NCBI GenBank assembly: GCA_002344795.1
Contig: DDUM01000031.1
Coordinates: 1 to 64,000, forward strand
Length of the DNA stretch: 64,000 bases
DNA from: Flammeovirgaceae bacterium UBA2338
Lineage (GTDB): Bacteria; Bacteroidota; Bacteroidia; Cytophagales; Cyclobacteriaceae
Direction of reading: 5' to 3'
Position 1 is the stretch's first letter. Every line of letters starts with the position of its first letter. Shown piece by piece: positions 51,369 to 60,732 of the stretch. The notes under the pieces were generated by a model. The model searched no databases and was not told the DNA's origin. It was given only the letters and a program-made list of their open reading frames with translations. The position numbers and the translations under genes were made by a program.

Positions 51369-51698
51369 TTACATCTCCTTAATACAGGTAATAAAAACGA
51401 TAGGACCAGCCATACAAATACTTGCAAGGCCTTTTGATTCTACCCAATCGATTTTTACAGTTTGCCCTGCCTTTAAGTTGAAATGATACAATGGATCTTC
51501 GGCCACCGTTGGTGCCTGAATATAGACACGATGCTCTGGTTCCAGTCGCGTGCCATCGGCCAGCTCAAACATTAAACCACAACCATCCAGTCCACTCAAA
51601 TCAACTACTTTAGCCTCAGTCCCACAAATAATGGGCTTTGGTTCTTTACAGCACGGGAAGAGCACCATAAGCAACAATGCGAAGATCAACCCTTTCAT
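51369..51698 (-). CDS. Small lipoprotein of unknown function (109 aa)
   Basis: From the ATG at 51698, which begins a lipoprotein signal (MKGLIFALLLMVLFPCC, lipidated Cys about 16 or 17). Mature part is a small beta-rich domain with further cysteines (IICGTEAKVVDLSGLDGCGLMFEL, KGLASICMAGPIVFITC). The C-terminus ends at the boundary of the MITE copy; the last codons may have been set by that insertion. No function known. Confidence 0.65.
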   Translation of the reverse strand: MKGLIFALLLMVLFPCCKEPKPIICGTEAKVVDLSGLDGCGLMFELADGTRLEPEHRVYIQAPTVAEDPLYHFNLKAGQTVKIDWVESKGLASICMAGPIVFITCIKEM

Positions 51699-51783
51699 GT
51701 ATCCATTTTCACTATTTGACACATTGTATTACCTATTGCTTGTAAAAAAGCTAAATTAGAAACAGATAAAACCAAAAGCAATT

Positions 51784-53232
51784 ATGTATAAATTACTATT
51801 CTTCTTCGGATTCTTTGCAATTGCGGGAAATTCTTTTGCACAGAAGAAGGCTAACCAAAGAATAAATTCCAATAAGAAATCTGTCATTACATCGGTTGAT
51901 AATAAAAAAGAGGCACTCACTGCATTGAGTGATGAAATCTGGGCTTATGCTGAAGTGGCATTTCAGGAAACGAAATCTTCGAAAGCCCTTGCCGATTATG
52001 CGGAGTCACAAGGTTTCAAGGTGGAGAGAGGAGTTGCAGAAATGCCAACGGCCTTTGTAGCCACTTATGGATCGGGAAAACCCGTTATTGGTGTATTAGG
52101 AGAATTTGATGCATTGCCAGGAATATCTCAAAAGACACAACCAACAAAGGAAGCCTTTCAGGAAGGAGGTGCAGGACACGGATGTGGTCACAATCTTTTT
52201 GGTGTGGGCAGTCTGGCTGCAGCCATTTCAATAAAGGAATTGATTGAGCAGGGAAAACTGAAGGGCACTATTAAATTTTATGGTACCCCCGCTGAAGAAT
52301 CGGGAAACGGGAAAGTTTATATGGCGAGAGCAGGCCTATTCAACGGCCTGGATCTTTGTTTTGATTGGCATCCCGGAACGAGGACAGAGGCCTCAACACA
52401 AAGTTCGACAGCCGTGGTTGAATACAATGTAGAATTTTTTGGAAAGGCGGCCCACGCGGCTGGAGATCCGTGGAATGGGAGAAGTGCTCTGGATGGACTT
52501 GAGTTGTTTACGGATGGAATAAATATGTTAAGGGAACACATTAAGCCTTCCTCGCGAATGCACTATGTAATTCTGAAAGGTGGAGATGTTCCTAATGTGG
52601 TTCCTGAATATGCAAAGGTGTGGATATGGATTCGGGATTCTAAAAGAGAGGAGATGGATAAGATCGTTGAACGCATGAAGGACATCGCAAAGGGAGGTGC
52701 CTTAATGGCTGGGGTGGAAACAAAAGTAAGCTTGCTGAGTGGCACTTATGAAGTTTTGGTGAACAGAACGGGAGCAGAATACATGCACAAAAACCTGGAG
52801 TTTTTAGGGCCCATCCAATTCACGGAATCGGAGCATGACTTTGCAAAGGCCATCCAAAAAGCAACGGGCGTAGATCAGGAAGGGTTGATTGGGGAAATTG
52901 GTTCCCTTCGCGAAACATCGGAGAATACAGGCGGAGGTTCTACGGATACCGGAGACGTAAGTTGGATTGTCCCTACCATTAGAATGAGCGCCACTACCGG
53001 TGCCGTTGGGGCTCCATGGCACTCATGGGCGGAAGTGGCTTGCGCAGGCATGTCCATTGGTCATAAAGGAATGATGCATGCCGCCAAAGCGATGGGTATG
53101 ACCATCGTGGATGCGTTTGAAAATGAGCAGCTGCGCATGGATGTCAAAGCAGAATTTGACGAAAGAAGAAAAGGACATGTTTATAATGCCTATCTGTCTG
53201 ACGGCCCTCCACCTATAAAATCTGATCAATGA
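51784..53232 (+). CDS. Secreted M20 amidohydrolase (AbgB-like)
   Basis: 482 residues, with signal peptide (MYKLLFFFGFFAIAGNSFA, cleavage before QKK). The M20 metal motif is GHGCGHNLFGVGS, the catalytic segment is FYGTPAEESGNGK, and AFFGKAAHAAGDPWNG-type and GPPPIKSD segments fit the AbgB (p-aminobenzoyl-glutamate hydrolase subunit B) group. Probably hydrolyses an amide-linked amino acid conjugate outside the cytoplasm. It overlaps the following S9 peptidase by 4 bases, so the three genes from 51784 to 57484 form an operon. Confidence 0.9.
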   Translation: MYKLLFFFGFFAIAGNSFAQKKANQRINSNKKSVITSVDNKKEALTALSDEIWAYAEVAFQETKSSKALADYAESQGFKVERGVAEMPTAFVATYGSGKPVIGVLGEFDALPGISQKTQPTKEAFQEGGAGHGCGHNLFGVGSLAAAISIKELIEQGKLKGTIKFYGTPAEESGNGKVYMARAGLFNGLDLCFDWHPGTRTEASTQSSTAVVEYNVEFFGKAAHAAGDPWNGRSALDGLELFTDGINMLREHIKPSSRMHYVILKGGDVPNVVPEYAKVWIWIRDSKREEMDKIVERMKDIAKGGALMAGVETKVSLLSGTYEVLVNRTGAEYMHKNLEFLGPIQFTESEHDFAKAIQKATGVDQEGLIGEIGSLRETSENTGGGSTDTGDVSWIVPTIRMSATTGAVGAPWHSWAEVACAGMSIGHKGMMHAAKAMGMTIVDAFENEQLRMDVKAEFDERRKGHVYNAYLSDGPPPIKSDQ

Positions 53233-55298
53233 AATACTTATTGACAATTCCAGCAATATTGGTGTTTGCCTTTTGTGCCAAAGGCCAACAAAAAGATCCT
53301 TCGTTTGAAGAGGTGATATCGCTTCGAAGTGTAGGCAATCCGGTAATATCAACGGATGGAAAGACAGTAGCTTTTACGGTACGTACTGCGGATTGGAACC
53401 AGAATGAGTTTGACAATGAAATCTGGATTTCAAAAAATGGGGGTCAGGCATTTCAGGCTACCTATGCTGCCAAAGGATCAAGCTCTTCCCCTGCCTTCTC
53501 ACCGGATGGAAAATGGTTGGCTTTCCTTTCTGACCGCACAGGTAAGAATCAAATTTTTGTCATGCGCTTGGAAGGAGGAGAAGCCTTTGCTATCACCGAT
53601 GAGAAGGAAAGTATTTCAGATTTGGAATGGGCTCCTTCCGGCAGGAAAATATTTTTCATCAAACCAGAGAAGGAAGACAAGAGCAAAAAAGATCAGGAAA
53701 AGAGATATGGAGGCTTTGCGGCAGACGACTCAGAATTCATTTTATCTCACTTATGGCAGATGGACTTTAATCCTTCATTGAGAAACCCAGCAGAATTGCC
53801 CTGCTATCAATCAGTGGATTCGTTAAAAGCAAAAGCGGGTTGCCTGGAGTTGGTAAAACCTGAGCGATTGACGGAGGGAAAATTGACGGTTACCTCTTTC
53901 AAAGTTTCTCCGGATGGGTCAAAATTGGCGTTCAATCATCAACCTGATCCACTTATTAATTCTTTTATCAAATCCAACATATCGCTGATAGATTTAGCAA
54001 CCAGAAAAACAAAACCTCTAATAACAAACGCAGGTAGTGATGCTTTGGCGGATTGGTCGCCCGATTCAAAAGAGCTGTTATACACAACCAGCGAGAACGA
54101 CACCACATCAAATTTTTATAAAAACTCAAAACTCTTTGCTGTTGATGTTACTTCAGGAAAAGGCAGAAGGTTGGGCGCGCAGTTGGATGAGGACATAGGA
54201 GGTCAGTTGGCGTGGAGAGAAGATGGAATTTATTTCTCCTTATGGAATAAAACACAACGACCAATATATAAGATCAACGCTAAGACGGGAGATCATTCTG
54301 TTTTTATGAATTCACCTAACCAGATTTTTGGCACATCATTTTCAAAGTCGGGCTACTTTGCGATGAATGCAAAAACATCAGATCAATTGAATGAGATTTA
54401 TATTTCTCCCGTGGCCTCTCCCAAACTTCAAAAGATCACTTCAATCAACGATCAGATCAAAAATTGGAGTGTAGCTAAAAGTGAAGTAATCTCATGGAAA
54501 AGTAAAGATGGTGCTACCATTGAGGGTGTATTGCACAAACCTCAGGATTATGATCCTTCAAAAAAATATCCTTTGTTGGTTGTCATCCATGGTGGACCAA
54601 CGGGCATAGATTACCCAACTCCCGTTCCTGCATACGTCTATCCAATTGTACAGTGGTTAAATAAAGGAAGTCTGGTGTTGAGAGTTAATTACAGAGGCTC
54701 GGCTGGCTATGGTGAAGCGTTTCGTTCCTTGAATGTAAAAAACCTGGGAGTAGGAGACGCATGGGATGTAATTTCCGGTGTCGAGTACCTTGATTCGAAA
54801 GGACTGATTGACAAAAACAGAATGGGGTGTATGGGATGGAGCCAGGGCGGATATATTTCTGCATTTCTAACAACAACCACAGATATTTTTAAGGCCATCT
54901 CTGTAGGAGCAGGTATTTCCAATTGGGCTACTTATTATGTGAACACAGACATTCATCCATTTACCCGACAGTATTTGAAGGGAACACCATGGAGTGACCC
55001 AAAAATATATGAGAAGACTTCACCTATTTCATACATAAAAGATGCAAAGACACCCACCCTGATCCAACACGGAGAGTTTGACAGGCGCGTTCCGATTCCA
55101 AATGCTTACGAGTTATTGCAGGGTCTTCGCGATCATGGTGTAGAGAGCGAGTTGATTGTGTACAAAGGATTTGGACACGGCATCACCAAACCAAAAGAGC
55201 GATTGGCCGCCAACTGGCACAACTGGCAATGGTTTAATAAATATATTTGGGGAGAGGAAATTGAATTACCAACTACGGAGACAACTGACAATAAATGA
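53229..55298 (+). CDS. Secreted S9 family prolyl-oligopeptidase-like peptidase
   Basis: 689 residues, signal peptide MKYLLTIPAILVFAFCAKGQ. N-terminal beta-propeller of TolB/WD-type repeats (SPDGKWLAFLSDRTG, SPDGSKLAFN, SPDSKELLYT) up to about 410; C-terminal alpha/beta hydrolase with catalytic Ser near 538 (GCMGWSQGGY), Asp near 617 (HGEFDRRVP) and His near 650 (GFGHGI). Members cleave peptides of limited length from the N-terminus or internally. It works with the neighbouring amidohydrolase and second S9 peptidase in peptide scavenging. Confidence 0.92.
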   Translation: MKYLLTIPAILVFAFCAKGQQKDPSFEEVISLRSVGNPVISTDGKTVAFTVRTADWNQNEFDNEIWISKNGGQAFQATYAAKGSSSSPAFSPDGKWLAFLSDRTGKNQIFVMRLEGGEAFAITDEKESISDLEWAPSGRKIFFIKPEKEDKSKKDQEKRYGGFAADDSEFILSHLWQMDFNPSLRNPAELPCYQSVDSLKAKAGCLELVKPERLTEGKLTVTSFKVSPDGSKLAFNHQPDPLINSFIKSNISLIDLATRKTKPLITNAGSDALADWSPDSKELLYTTSENDTTSNFYKNSKLFAVDVTSGKGRRLGAQLDEDIGGQLAWREDGIYFSLWNKTQRPIYKINAKTGDHSVFMNSPNQIFGTSFSKSGYFAMNAKTSDQLNEIYISPVASPKLQKITSINDQIKNWSVAKSEVISWKSKDGATIEGVLHKPQDYDPSKKYPLLVVIHGGPTGIDYPTPVPAYVYPIVQWLNKGSLVLRVNYRGSAGYGEAFRSLNVKNLGVGDAWDVISGVEYLDSKGLIDKNRMGCMGWSQGGYISAFLTTTTDIFKAISVGAGISNWATYYVNTDIHPFTRQYLKGTPWSDPKIYEKTSPISYIKDAKTPTLIQHGEFDRRVPIPNAYELLQGLRDHGVESELIVYKGFGHGITKPKERLAANWHNWQWFNKYIWGEEIELPTTETTDNK

Positions 55299-57484
55299 TT
55301 ATGAAGACACTTATTAAAATTTTGCTTTTACTTTTTATTGTTCCTGCATTTGCACAAAATGGAACAAAGCCCATCGTGACGTCCGATGTAATGAAGCTGA
55401 CCACTGCGGATCAGATACAAATTTCACCTGATGGATCGAAGGCGGTAATGGTAGTCACCAAAAGAGCAGTTAAAAAAGAGACTGAATACTACTACACCCA
55501 TAATTTATACATGGTTAATTTAAATGGAGGAGATCCCGTTCAATTGACCTTTGGCGACCGAAGCGATGGCCAACCCACCTGGTCTCCGGACAGTAAACAT
55601 CTTGCGTTTGTGAGAAAAGATGGAGAGGCATCCCAGATATGGATTTTACCTATGAATGGTGGTGAGGCCTATCCTCTGACAAAGGTTAAGTCGGGGGCAT
55701 CGCAACCGGTGTGGTCACCGAATGGGAAGAAGATACTGTTTACCTCAAGCATTCCGTTTCATGATATTGAAGGGGCACCAGGCTGGAGCAATGAGCGTCC
55801 GGGTCGTAGTTATAATGATGAACCCAATTGGTTAGGGATGAAAGAAGCAGAAAAGAAAAATGTGAAAGCCTCTCCTGATGGTTCTATGGAAGAAATAAAA
55901 GCCTGGTTGGCTAAAAATGCAAGCGAAAAAAACCCAAGGGTACTCACGCGCTTGCAGTTTCAAGGTGAACAAGGCCTGCAGCCAGAGCAAAGGTTTTCTC
56001 ATTTGTTTGTAGCCACATTTCAGGATGGGGAATCAGTCCAAATTACGAATGGGTTTCAAAGCTTTAGACAAGCCAGTTGGTCACCCGATGGATCTAAAAT
56101 TATTTGTACCTCCGCCCCAACTACCGTTGAGCCCGATGGCAATAGGAAATCTTCTATTTGGTTGATGAATGCGGATGGAAAAGATTTAAAGGAATTCTTG
56201 ACTTTTAAAGAGTATCCGGCCCTAGGAGCAACTTATTCTCCAGACGGAAAATCGATTTTGTATTTGTCCAGAAGCGGAGATGATTTCTTACGCGGTCAGC
56301 TGGAGCTGGGGGTTATGACTTCATCAGGAACTAATCCTACACTTTTAACAGAAGGTTTTGATCGCGATGTGTCTTCACCAATTTGGTCACAAGATGGAAA
56401 GACCATCTACTTCACTGCTTCTACAGATGGTGACGTACCCTTGTACAGCATTTCTGCAAAAGGAGGAAAGCCTACAGTTGTAATTGGCGATGACAAAGGG
56501 GTGATGGATTATGATTTAAAAGGCGATCGAATTGTGTACGCACAGACAGAAATAGCCAACCCGTGGGATGTGTACCAAATGACCATTAAGGATAAAAAGA
56601 CAACACAGCTGACAAAACTGAACAGTGAATGGTTGAGAGATAAAAAGGTTACTCTCCCAAAAGAATATTGGATCACTCGACCTGATGGCACCAAAGTGCA
56701 GTACTGGGTGATGGAACCTTTGAACAGAAAAGATGGAACAAAATACCCAACGATTTTAAATATTCATGGAGGACCTACAGCCATGTGGGGACCCTCAGGA
56801 TTTTCTATGTGGCATGAATTTCAAATGCAAGTGGGCTGGGGATACGGTTTGGTATTTTGCAATCCAAGAGGTAGTGGTGGATATGGGGAAGATTTCAAAA
56901 GAGCCAATTACCAGGATTGGGGGACAGGACCTGCCAACGATATTTTAGCCGCATTGGATGATGCCGCCAGCAAAAACGCATGGATTGATAAAGACCAGTA
57001 TTTTGTAACAGGCGGAAGCTATGCAGGCTACATGGTGGCATGGCTGGTAAGTCAGGATCAGCGATTTAAAGCGGCCAATGCCCAGCGTGGAGTTTATGAG
57101 CTTACTACTTTTATGGGAGAAGGAAACGCGTGGAGACTTGTACCGGATTACTTTGGATATCCATGGGAGAAGGGGGTTAAAAAAATATTGGATGAAAATT
57201 CGCCCTACTCTTATGTTGATAAAATCAATACGCCACTACTCATCATGCACAGCGACCAGGACTTACGTACAGGAGTCATTCAATCGGAGATGTTGTATAA
57301 GAGCTTGAAAATTTTGGGCAAACCGGTAGAGTACATTCGCTATCCTGATGAAGGCCACGAGTTATCGAGAAGTGGTAATCCACTAAGGATCATGGACAGG
57401 CTGATCAGGATAATAGAATTTTTTGAGCGTTACGCTAAACATCCTGAGACACCGCCAGCGATATTGAGCGGAGCCGGGAATTAA
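55295..57484 (+). CDS. Secreted S9 family prolyl-oligopeptidase-like peptidase
   Basis: 729 residues from 55295 (ATGATTATG; the second ATG at 55301 is an alternative), with signal peptide TLIKILLLLFIVPAFAQ. Propeller repeats SPDGSKAVMVV, SPDSKHLAFVRKD, SPNGKKILFTSS and SPDGKSILYLSR; hydrolase domain with Ser near 575 (GGSYAGYMVAWLV), Asp near 654 (HSDQDLRTG) and His near 688 (DEGHEL). The substrate is unknown; acylaminoacyl-peptidase or dipeptidyl-peptidase activity is possible. The start overlaps the previous gene by 4 bases, and a strong hairpin follows the stop. Confidence 0.92.
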   Translation: MIMKTLIKILLLLFIVPAFAQNGTKPIVTSDVMKLTTADQIQISPDGSKAVMVVTKRAVKKETEYYYTHNLYMVNLNGGDPVQLTFGDRSDGQPTWSPDSKHLAFVRKDGEASQIWILPMNGGEAYPLTKVKSGASQPVWSPNGKKILFTSSIPFHDIEGAPGWSNERPGRSYNDEPNWLGMKEAEKKNVKASPDGSMEEIKAWLAKNASEKNPRVLTRLQFQGEQGLQPEQRFSHLFVATFQDGESVQITNGFQSFRQASWSPDGSKIICTSAPTTVEPDGNRKSSIWLMNADGKDLKEFLTFKEYPALGATYSPDGKSILYLSRSGDDFLRGQLELGVMTSSGTNPTLLTEGFDRDVSSPIWSQDGKTIYFTASTDGDVPLYSISAKGGKPTVVIGDDKGVMDYDLKGDRIVYAQTEIANPWDVYQMTIKDKKTTQLTKLNSEWLRDKKVTLPKEYWITRPDGTKVQYWVMEPLNRKDGTKYPTILNIHGGPTAMWGPSGFSMWHEFQMQVGWGYGLVFCNPRGSGGYGEDFKRANYQDWGTGPANDILAALDDAASKNAWIDKDQYFVTGGSYAGYMVAWLVSQDQRFKAANAQRGVYELTTFMGEGNAWRLVPDYFGYPWEKGVKKILDENSPYSYVDKINTPLLIMHSDQDLRTGVIQSEMLYKSLKILGKPVEYIRYPDEGHELSRSGNPLRIMDRLIRIIEFFERYAKHPETPPAILSGAGN

Positions 57485-57505
57485 GCACATATAGAATCAA
57501 CTGAG

Positions 57506-57543
57506 AAAAGGGCTGTTACTCTACATAGAGTACCAGCCCTTTT
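57506..57543. terminator. Bidirectional terminator overlapping the end of the rlmI-like gene
   Basis: AAAAGGGCT (57506-57514) pairs with AGCCCTTTT (57535-57543) and the inner part continues with one mismatch to an ACAT loop, a 17-bp stem in all, with T/A runs on both sides. Its right side (57516-57543) is inside the 3' coding end of the minus-strand gene, so both convergent genes share it. Confidence 0.8.
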
Positions 57544-58691
57544 AGGTAAGAGCCCTCAGGATGATAGATAGAAACGGGATGATCTGCCGGTTGCGAGAGA
57601 TGGTGCAATACTTTTATTTGTCTGCCTGATTGTATGGCAGCCGAAACAATGGTGTCATAGAACAATTGACGATTAACTACCTGCGAACAGGAGAAAGTAA
57701 AAATTATCCCTCCGGATTTTATTACTCTAAAAGCTTCTGCATTAAGACGTTGATAACCTTTCATCGCCTGGTGTTTAGCACTCTTGTGTTTTGCAAAAGC
57801 AGGCGGATCGAGAATAATAATATCGTATTGATCTTTTTTGTCTTTTAAAAATTCGAACGTGTCCACAGTAAAGGAGGAATGTTGCTCATTACTGAATCCG
57901 CTCAACTCAATATTCTTTTCTGTCAATGCAATTGCCTTATCAGAAGCATCTACAGAATGCACCAGAGTGGCGCCCCCTTGCAAGGCATAAATAGAAAATC
58001 CTCCTGTATAACAGAAAGTGTTCAAAATGGATTTTCCTCTGGAATATTCTCCTAACAACTTTCGGTTCTCTCGTTGATCGAGGAAGAATCCCGTCTTCTG
58101 GCCAGTTTCCCAGTCCACAAGAAACTTTTTTCCATGTTCATTGATAAGGTGAGGAATTGTGCCCCCGCCAAAAAGATACCCATCTTCCTGCGTTGTTTTT
58201 AGTGCAGAAGGGGCCTTGATATAAATGGCTGTTAATTGATTATTGAATATGTTTTTTAGGGCATTTGAGATTAGTTCGCGGTCGTTATACATACCTACAG
58301 AGTGTGCCTGAACAACCGCAACCCCATTATAGATGTCTATGATAAGCCCTGATAATCCATCACCTTCTCCATGAACAAGCCTATAGGCATTGGTCTGATC
58401 GGTTATGATTCCAACATTCAACCTTTGAGAATAGCATAGTTTTAGCTTTTCCTCATAAAATTTGCTATTGGGTGCGGTATCACCAAAAATTAAAACCCGA
58501 ACGGCAATGGTTCCATCATGGAAATGGCCATATCCCAAAATTTTGCCTTGAATGCTTTTGACACAGACCCAATCACCATCAGTGCCATCGCCATCAGCTT
58601 CATGGATAGCTCCGGAGAATACCCATGGGTGAAAACGCTGTATCGATACTTCCTTTCCTTTCTTAAGTACCAAAGCACGCTGAATATTCAT
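57516..58691 (-). CDS. rlmI: RlmI-like 23S rRNA methyltransferase (class I SAM-dependent)
   Basis: 391 residues, the length of E. coli RlmI. An N-terminal PUA domain (about 1-75, LKKGKEVSIQRFHPWVFSGAI), a central EEHEA-like linker, and a SAM-dependent core with SILNTFCYTGGFSIYALQGGA (motif I), VDASDKAI and the catalytic ILDPPAFAKHK, then FTFSCSQVV near 343. RlmI methylates C1962 of 23S rRNA. The assignment rests on overall architecture; close relatives may modify other positions. The final codons form one arm of the terminator. Confidence 0.85.
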   Translation of the reverse strand: MNIQRALVLKKGKEVSIQRFHPWVFSGAIHEADGDGTDGDWVCVKSIQGKILGYGHFHDGTIAVRVLIFGDTAPNSKFYEEKLKLCYSQRLNVGIITDQTNAYRLVHGEGDGLSGLIIDIYNGVAVVQAHSVGMYNDRELISNALKNIFNNQLTAIYIKAPSALKTTQEDGYLFGGGTIPHLINEHGKKFLVDWETGQKTGFFLDQRENRKLLGEYSRGKSILNTFCYTGGFSIYALQGGATLVHSVDASDKAIALTEKNIELSGFSNEQHSSFTVDTFEFLKDKKDQYDIIILDPPAFAKHKSAKHQAMKGYQRLNAEAFRVIKSGGIIFTFSCSQVVNRQLFYDTIVSAAIQSGRQIKVLHHLSQPADHPVSIYHPEGSYLKGLVLYVE

Positions 58692-58756
58692 AAATACATA
58701 TTTTGTTTATCTTACCTTGGGCTACCGCAAAGCCTTAATTGGCGGTATATTCCTTT

Positions 58757-60682
58757 ATGTCAACAAACAGGTTGGTCATTTTAGTCATTCTTGTTTTTGG
58801 AGGACTTCCATCTTTCAGCCAATCCAACTATACAGATAGTCTTGAAAATCTATTAAAAACACCCATTCATGATACCGTAAAGGTATGGGCTTTAAATGAA
58901 TTGAGCAGAGAACAAATTTATGGATCCCCAGGTAAATCTTTTGAGTTGGCCAATGAGGCATTGAAACTAGCTGAAAAAATTGGGTACCAACGTGGCGAGG
59001 CATATTCATATCGCGTATTGGCATCAATTAGTGGGACAACCGATCGGTACTTGTCTTATTCAGAATACCTGGAAAAGGCAATCAAACTATTCATCAACCT
59101 GCAAGACTCTGTAGGCCTCGGCAATTGTTACATTACTGAGGCGGTTGTCTACGACCGACAATTGAATTTTGAAAGTTCAATTGACTCTTACCTGAAAGCT
59201 ATTCCAATTTTTAGAAATGCGAACATGCCTGAAAGGGTTGCTGTTTGTTTGAATAACCTTGGTTTTGTTTACTATCAGATGAAGCAATATGAAGATGCCA
59301 GAGAGAGTTTGGCAGAGGCTATTGCAATTAATGAGTCTGTTAACAACACATCAATATTAATTAATAGTTATAGTAATCTTGGACTTGTACTGACTCAACT
59401 TGGAGATTGGGATGAGGCCGAAAAATACTTTGAAAAGGTAATACAACTCCATGAAGCGCTGAAAGACAATTCTAACCCTGAAGCCTTTGTAGAAACCCTC
59501 ATTGGGAAATCTCAAATTTATAAAGCGCGCAAACAATTTGAAGAAGAAAAGAAGCTACTCGATGAGGCAAAGCGATATTCCGAGCAATTCAATTACATGG
59601 AATTAAGAAAGCAGACTTACTTAAGATTGTCTGAATATTATTTACGAGCCCGCAGTTTTGAAAAGGCCAGAGAATTATTAAATGAGTTTGTTATCATCGA
59701 TGACAGTATTGCACAACAGCGAAGACAGAATCAAGCATCTATCATAGCAAGTGTAATTAACTCAGCCAAATTGGAGTCCGATTTTGAAAAAGCCCGGGAT
59801 AACATTGATAAGCAAGAATTAGTGATAGCACAGCAGAAGAAAACGTTGATTGCTGTTGCGCTTGTGGGTGTACTATTTTTTGTTTTGCTCATATTACTTT
59901 TTATGTCGAACAGAGGTCGGAGAAGGATGAACAGAACTTTGGCGGCTCATCGTGAGGCTATTGATATCAAAAACACCGAGCTGGAAAGGTTGAATCAAAC
60001 AAAAGATAAGTTTTTTTCAGTTGTGGCACACGATCTGAGAAGCCCGCTTAATTCCCTGTTTGGCTTTTCTAATTTGCTCGTAAAGCATACCGAATTGATG
60101 TCAAAGGAGGAGATTAAAAAAATGGGAATGCAGCTCAGCGAATCAGTTGCCAACACATTAAAAATGACTGAGAACTTAATCACATGGGCGCGATCTCAAA
60201 TGCACGAAGAACACACAAATCCGGAAACCATAGACGTAAGAACAGTTATTAATGAAACGTTTAAAATCGCAGTGGAGGAAGCAACAAAAAAAGGAATTGT
60301 ATTACAGCGTGACACTGATGAGCAAGCCAATGTGTATGCTGATAAGAATCATTTATCGTTGATACTGAGAAATATTATTAATAACGCCATTAAATACACC
60401 AAGTCAGGAGATCAAATTATAGTTAAGGCTGTTGAAGAAAACGGACAAACAAAAATTACTATTGAAGATACCGGAATTGGAATGGAAGATGAGGTGAAGG
60501 GAAAGCTTTTTTCATTGGAAGGAGCAGTTAGCCGCGAGGGAACTTCCGGGGAACGTGGAACTGGGTTGGGGTTGCTACTGGTTAAAAGCTTTGTGGAAAA
60601 AAATGGTGGTTCATTGTCTGTGAGCAGTGAAAAGAATAAAGGCAGTAAGTTTGTTGTGTTATTACCATCTTCACCCTCTTGA
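58757..60682 (+). CDS. Sensor histidine kinase with extracytoplasmic TPR domain
   Basis: 641 residues from the ATG at 58757 (an upstream TTG at 58739 is less likely, since the ATG starts the signal peptide MSTNRLVILVILVFGG). TPR repeats cover about 45-320, a coiled linker follows, and a transmembrane helix lies at 363-384. The cytoplasmic part has a HisKA domain with the phospho-acceptor H425 (SVVAHDLRSP) and an HATPase with IINNAIKYT, EDTGIGM and RGTGLGLLLVK. No response regulator gene is adjacent, so its partner is unknown. The TPR sensor presumably binds a periplasmic protein or peptide. Confidence 0.92.
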   Translation: MSTNRLVILVILVFGGLPSFSQSNYTDSLENLLKTPIHDTVKVWALNELSREQIYGSPGKSFELANEALKLAEKIGYQRGEAYSYRVLASISGTTDRYLSYSEYLEKAIKLFINLQDSVGLGNCYITEAVVYDRQLNFESSIDSYLKAIPIFRNANMPERVAVCLNNLGFVYYQMKQYEDARESLAEAIAINESVNNTSILINSYSNLGLVLTQLGDWDEAEKYFEKVIQLHEALKDNSNPEAFVETLIGKSQIYKARKQFEEEKKLLDEAKRYSEQFNYMELRKQTYLRLSEYYLRARSFEKARELLNEFVIIDDSIAQQRRQNQASIIASVINSAKLESDFEKARDNIDKQELVIAQQKKTLIAVALVGVLFFVLLILLFMSNRGRRRMNRTLAAHREAIDIKNTELERLNQTKDKFFSVVAHDLRSPLNSLFGFSNLLVKHTELMSKEEIKKMGMQLSESVANTLKMTENLITWARSQMHEEHTNPETIDVRTVINETFKIAVEEATKKGIVLQRDTDEQANVYADKNHLSLILRNIINNAIKYTKSGDQIIVKAVEENGQTKITIEDTGIGMEDEVKGKLFSLEGAVSREGTSGERGTGLGLLLVKSFVEKNGGSLSVSSEKNKGSKFVVLLPSSPS

Positions 60683-60710
60683 CATCAATTGAATTTCATT
60701 TTTATATTTG
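60679..60710 (+). promoter_or_regulatory. Bacteroidota-type promoter before the MORN lipoprotein gene
   Basis: TTG at 60679-60681 and TATATTTG at 60703-60710, an exact TAnnTTTG match, are separated by 21 bases. The ATG follows at 60733. The pattern overlaps the end of the kinase gene. Confidence 0.5.
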
Positions 60711-60732
60711 ATCTGTATTATTTGATCAAACC

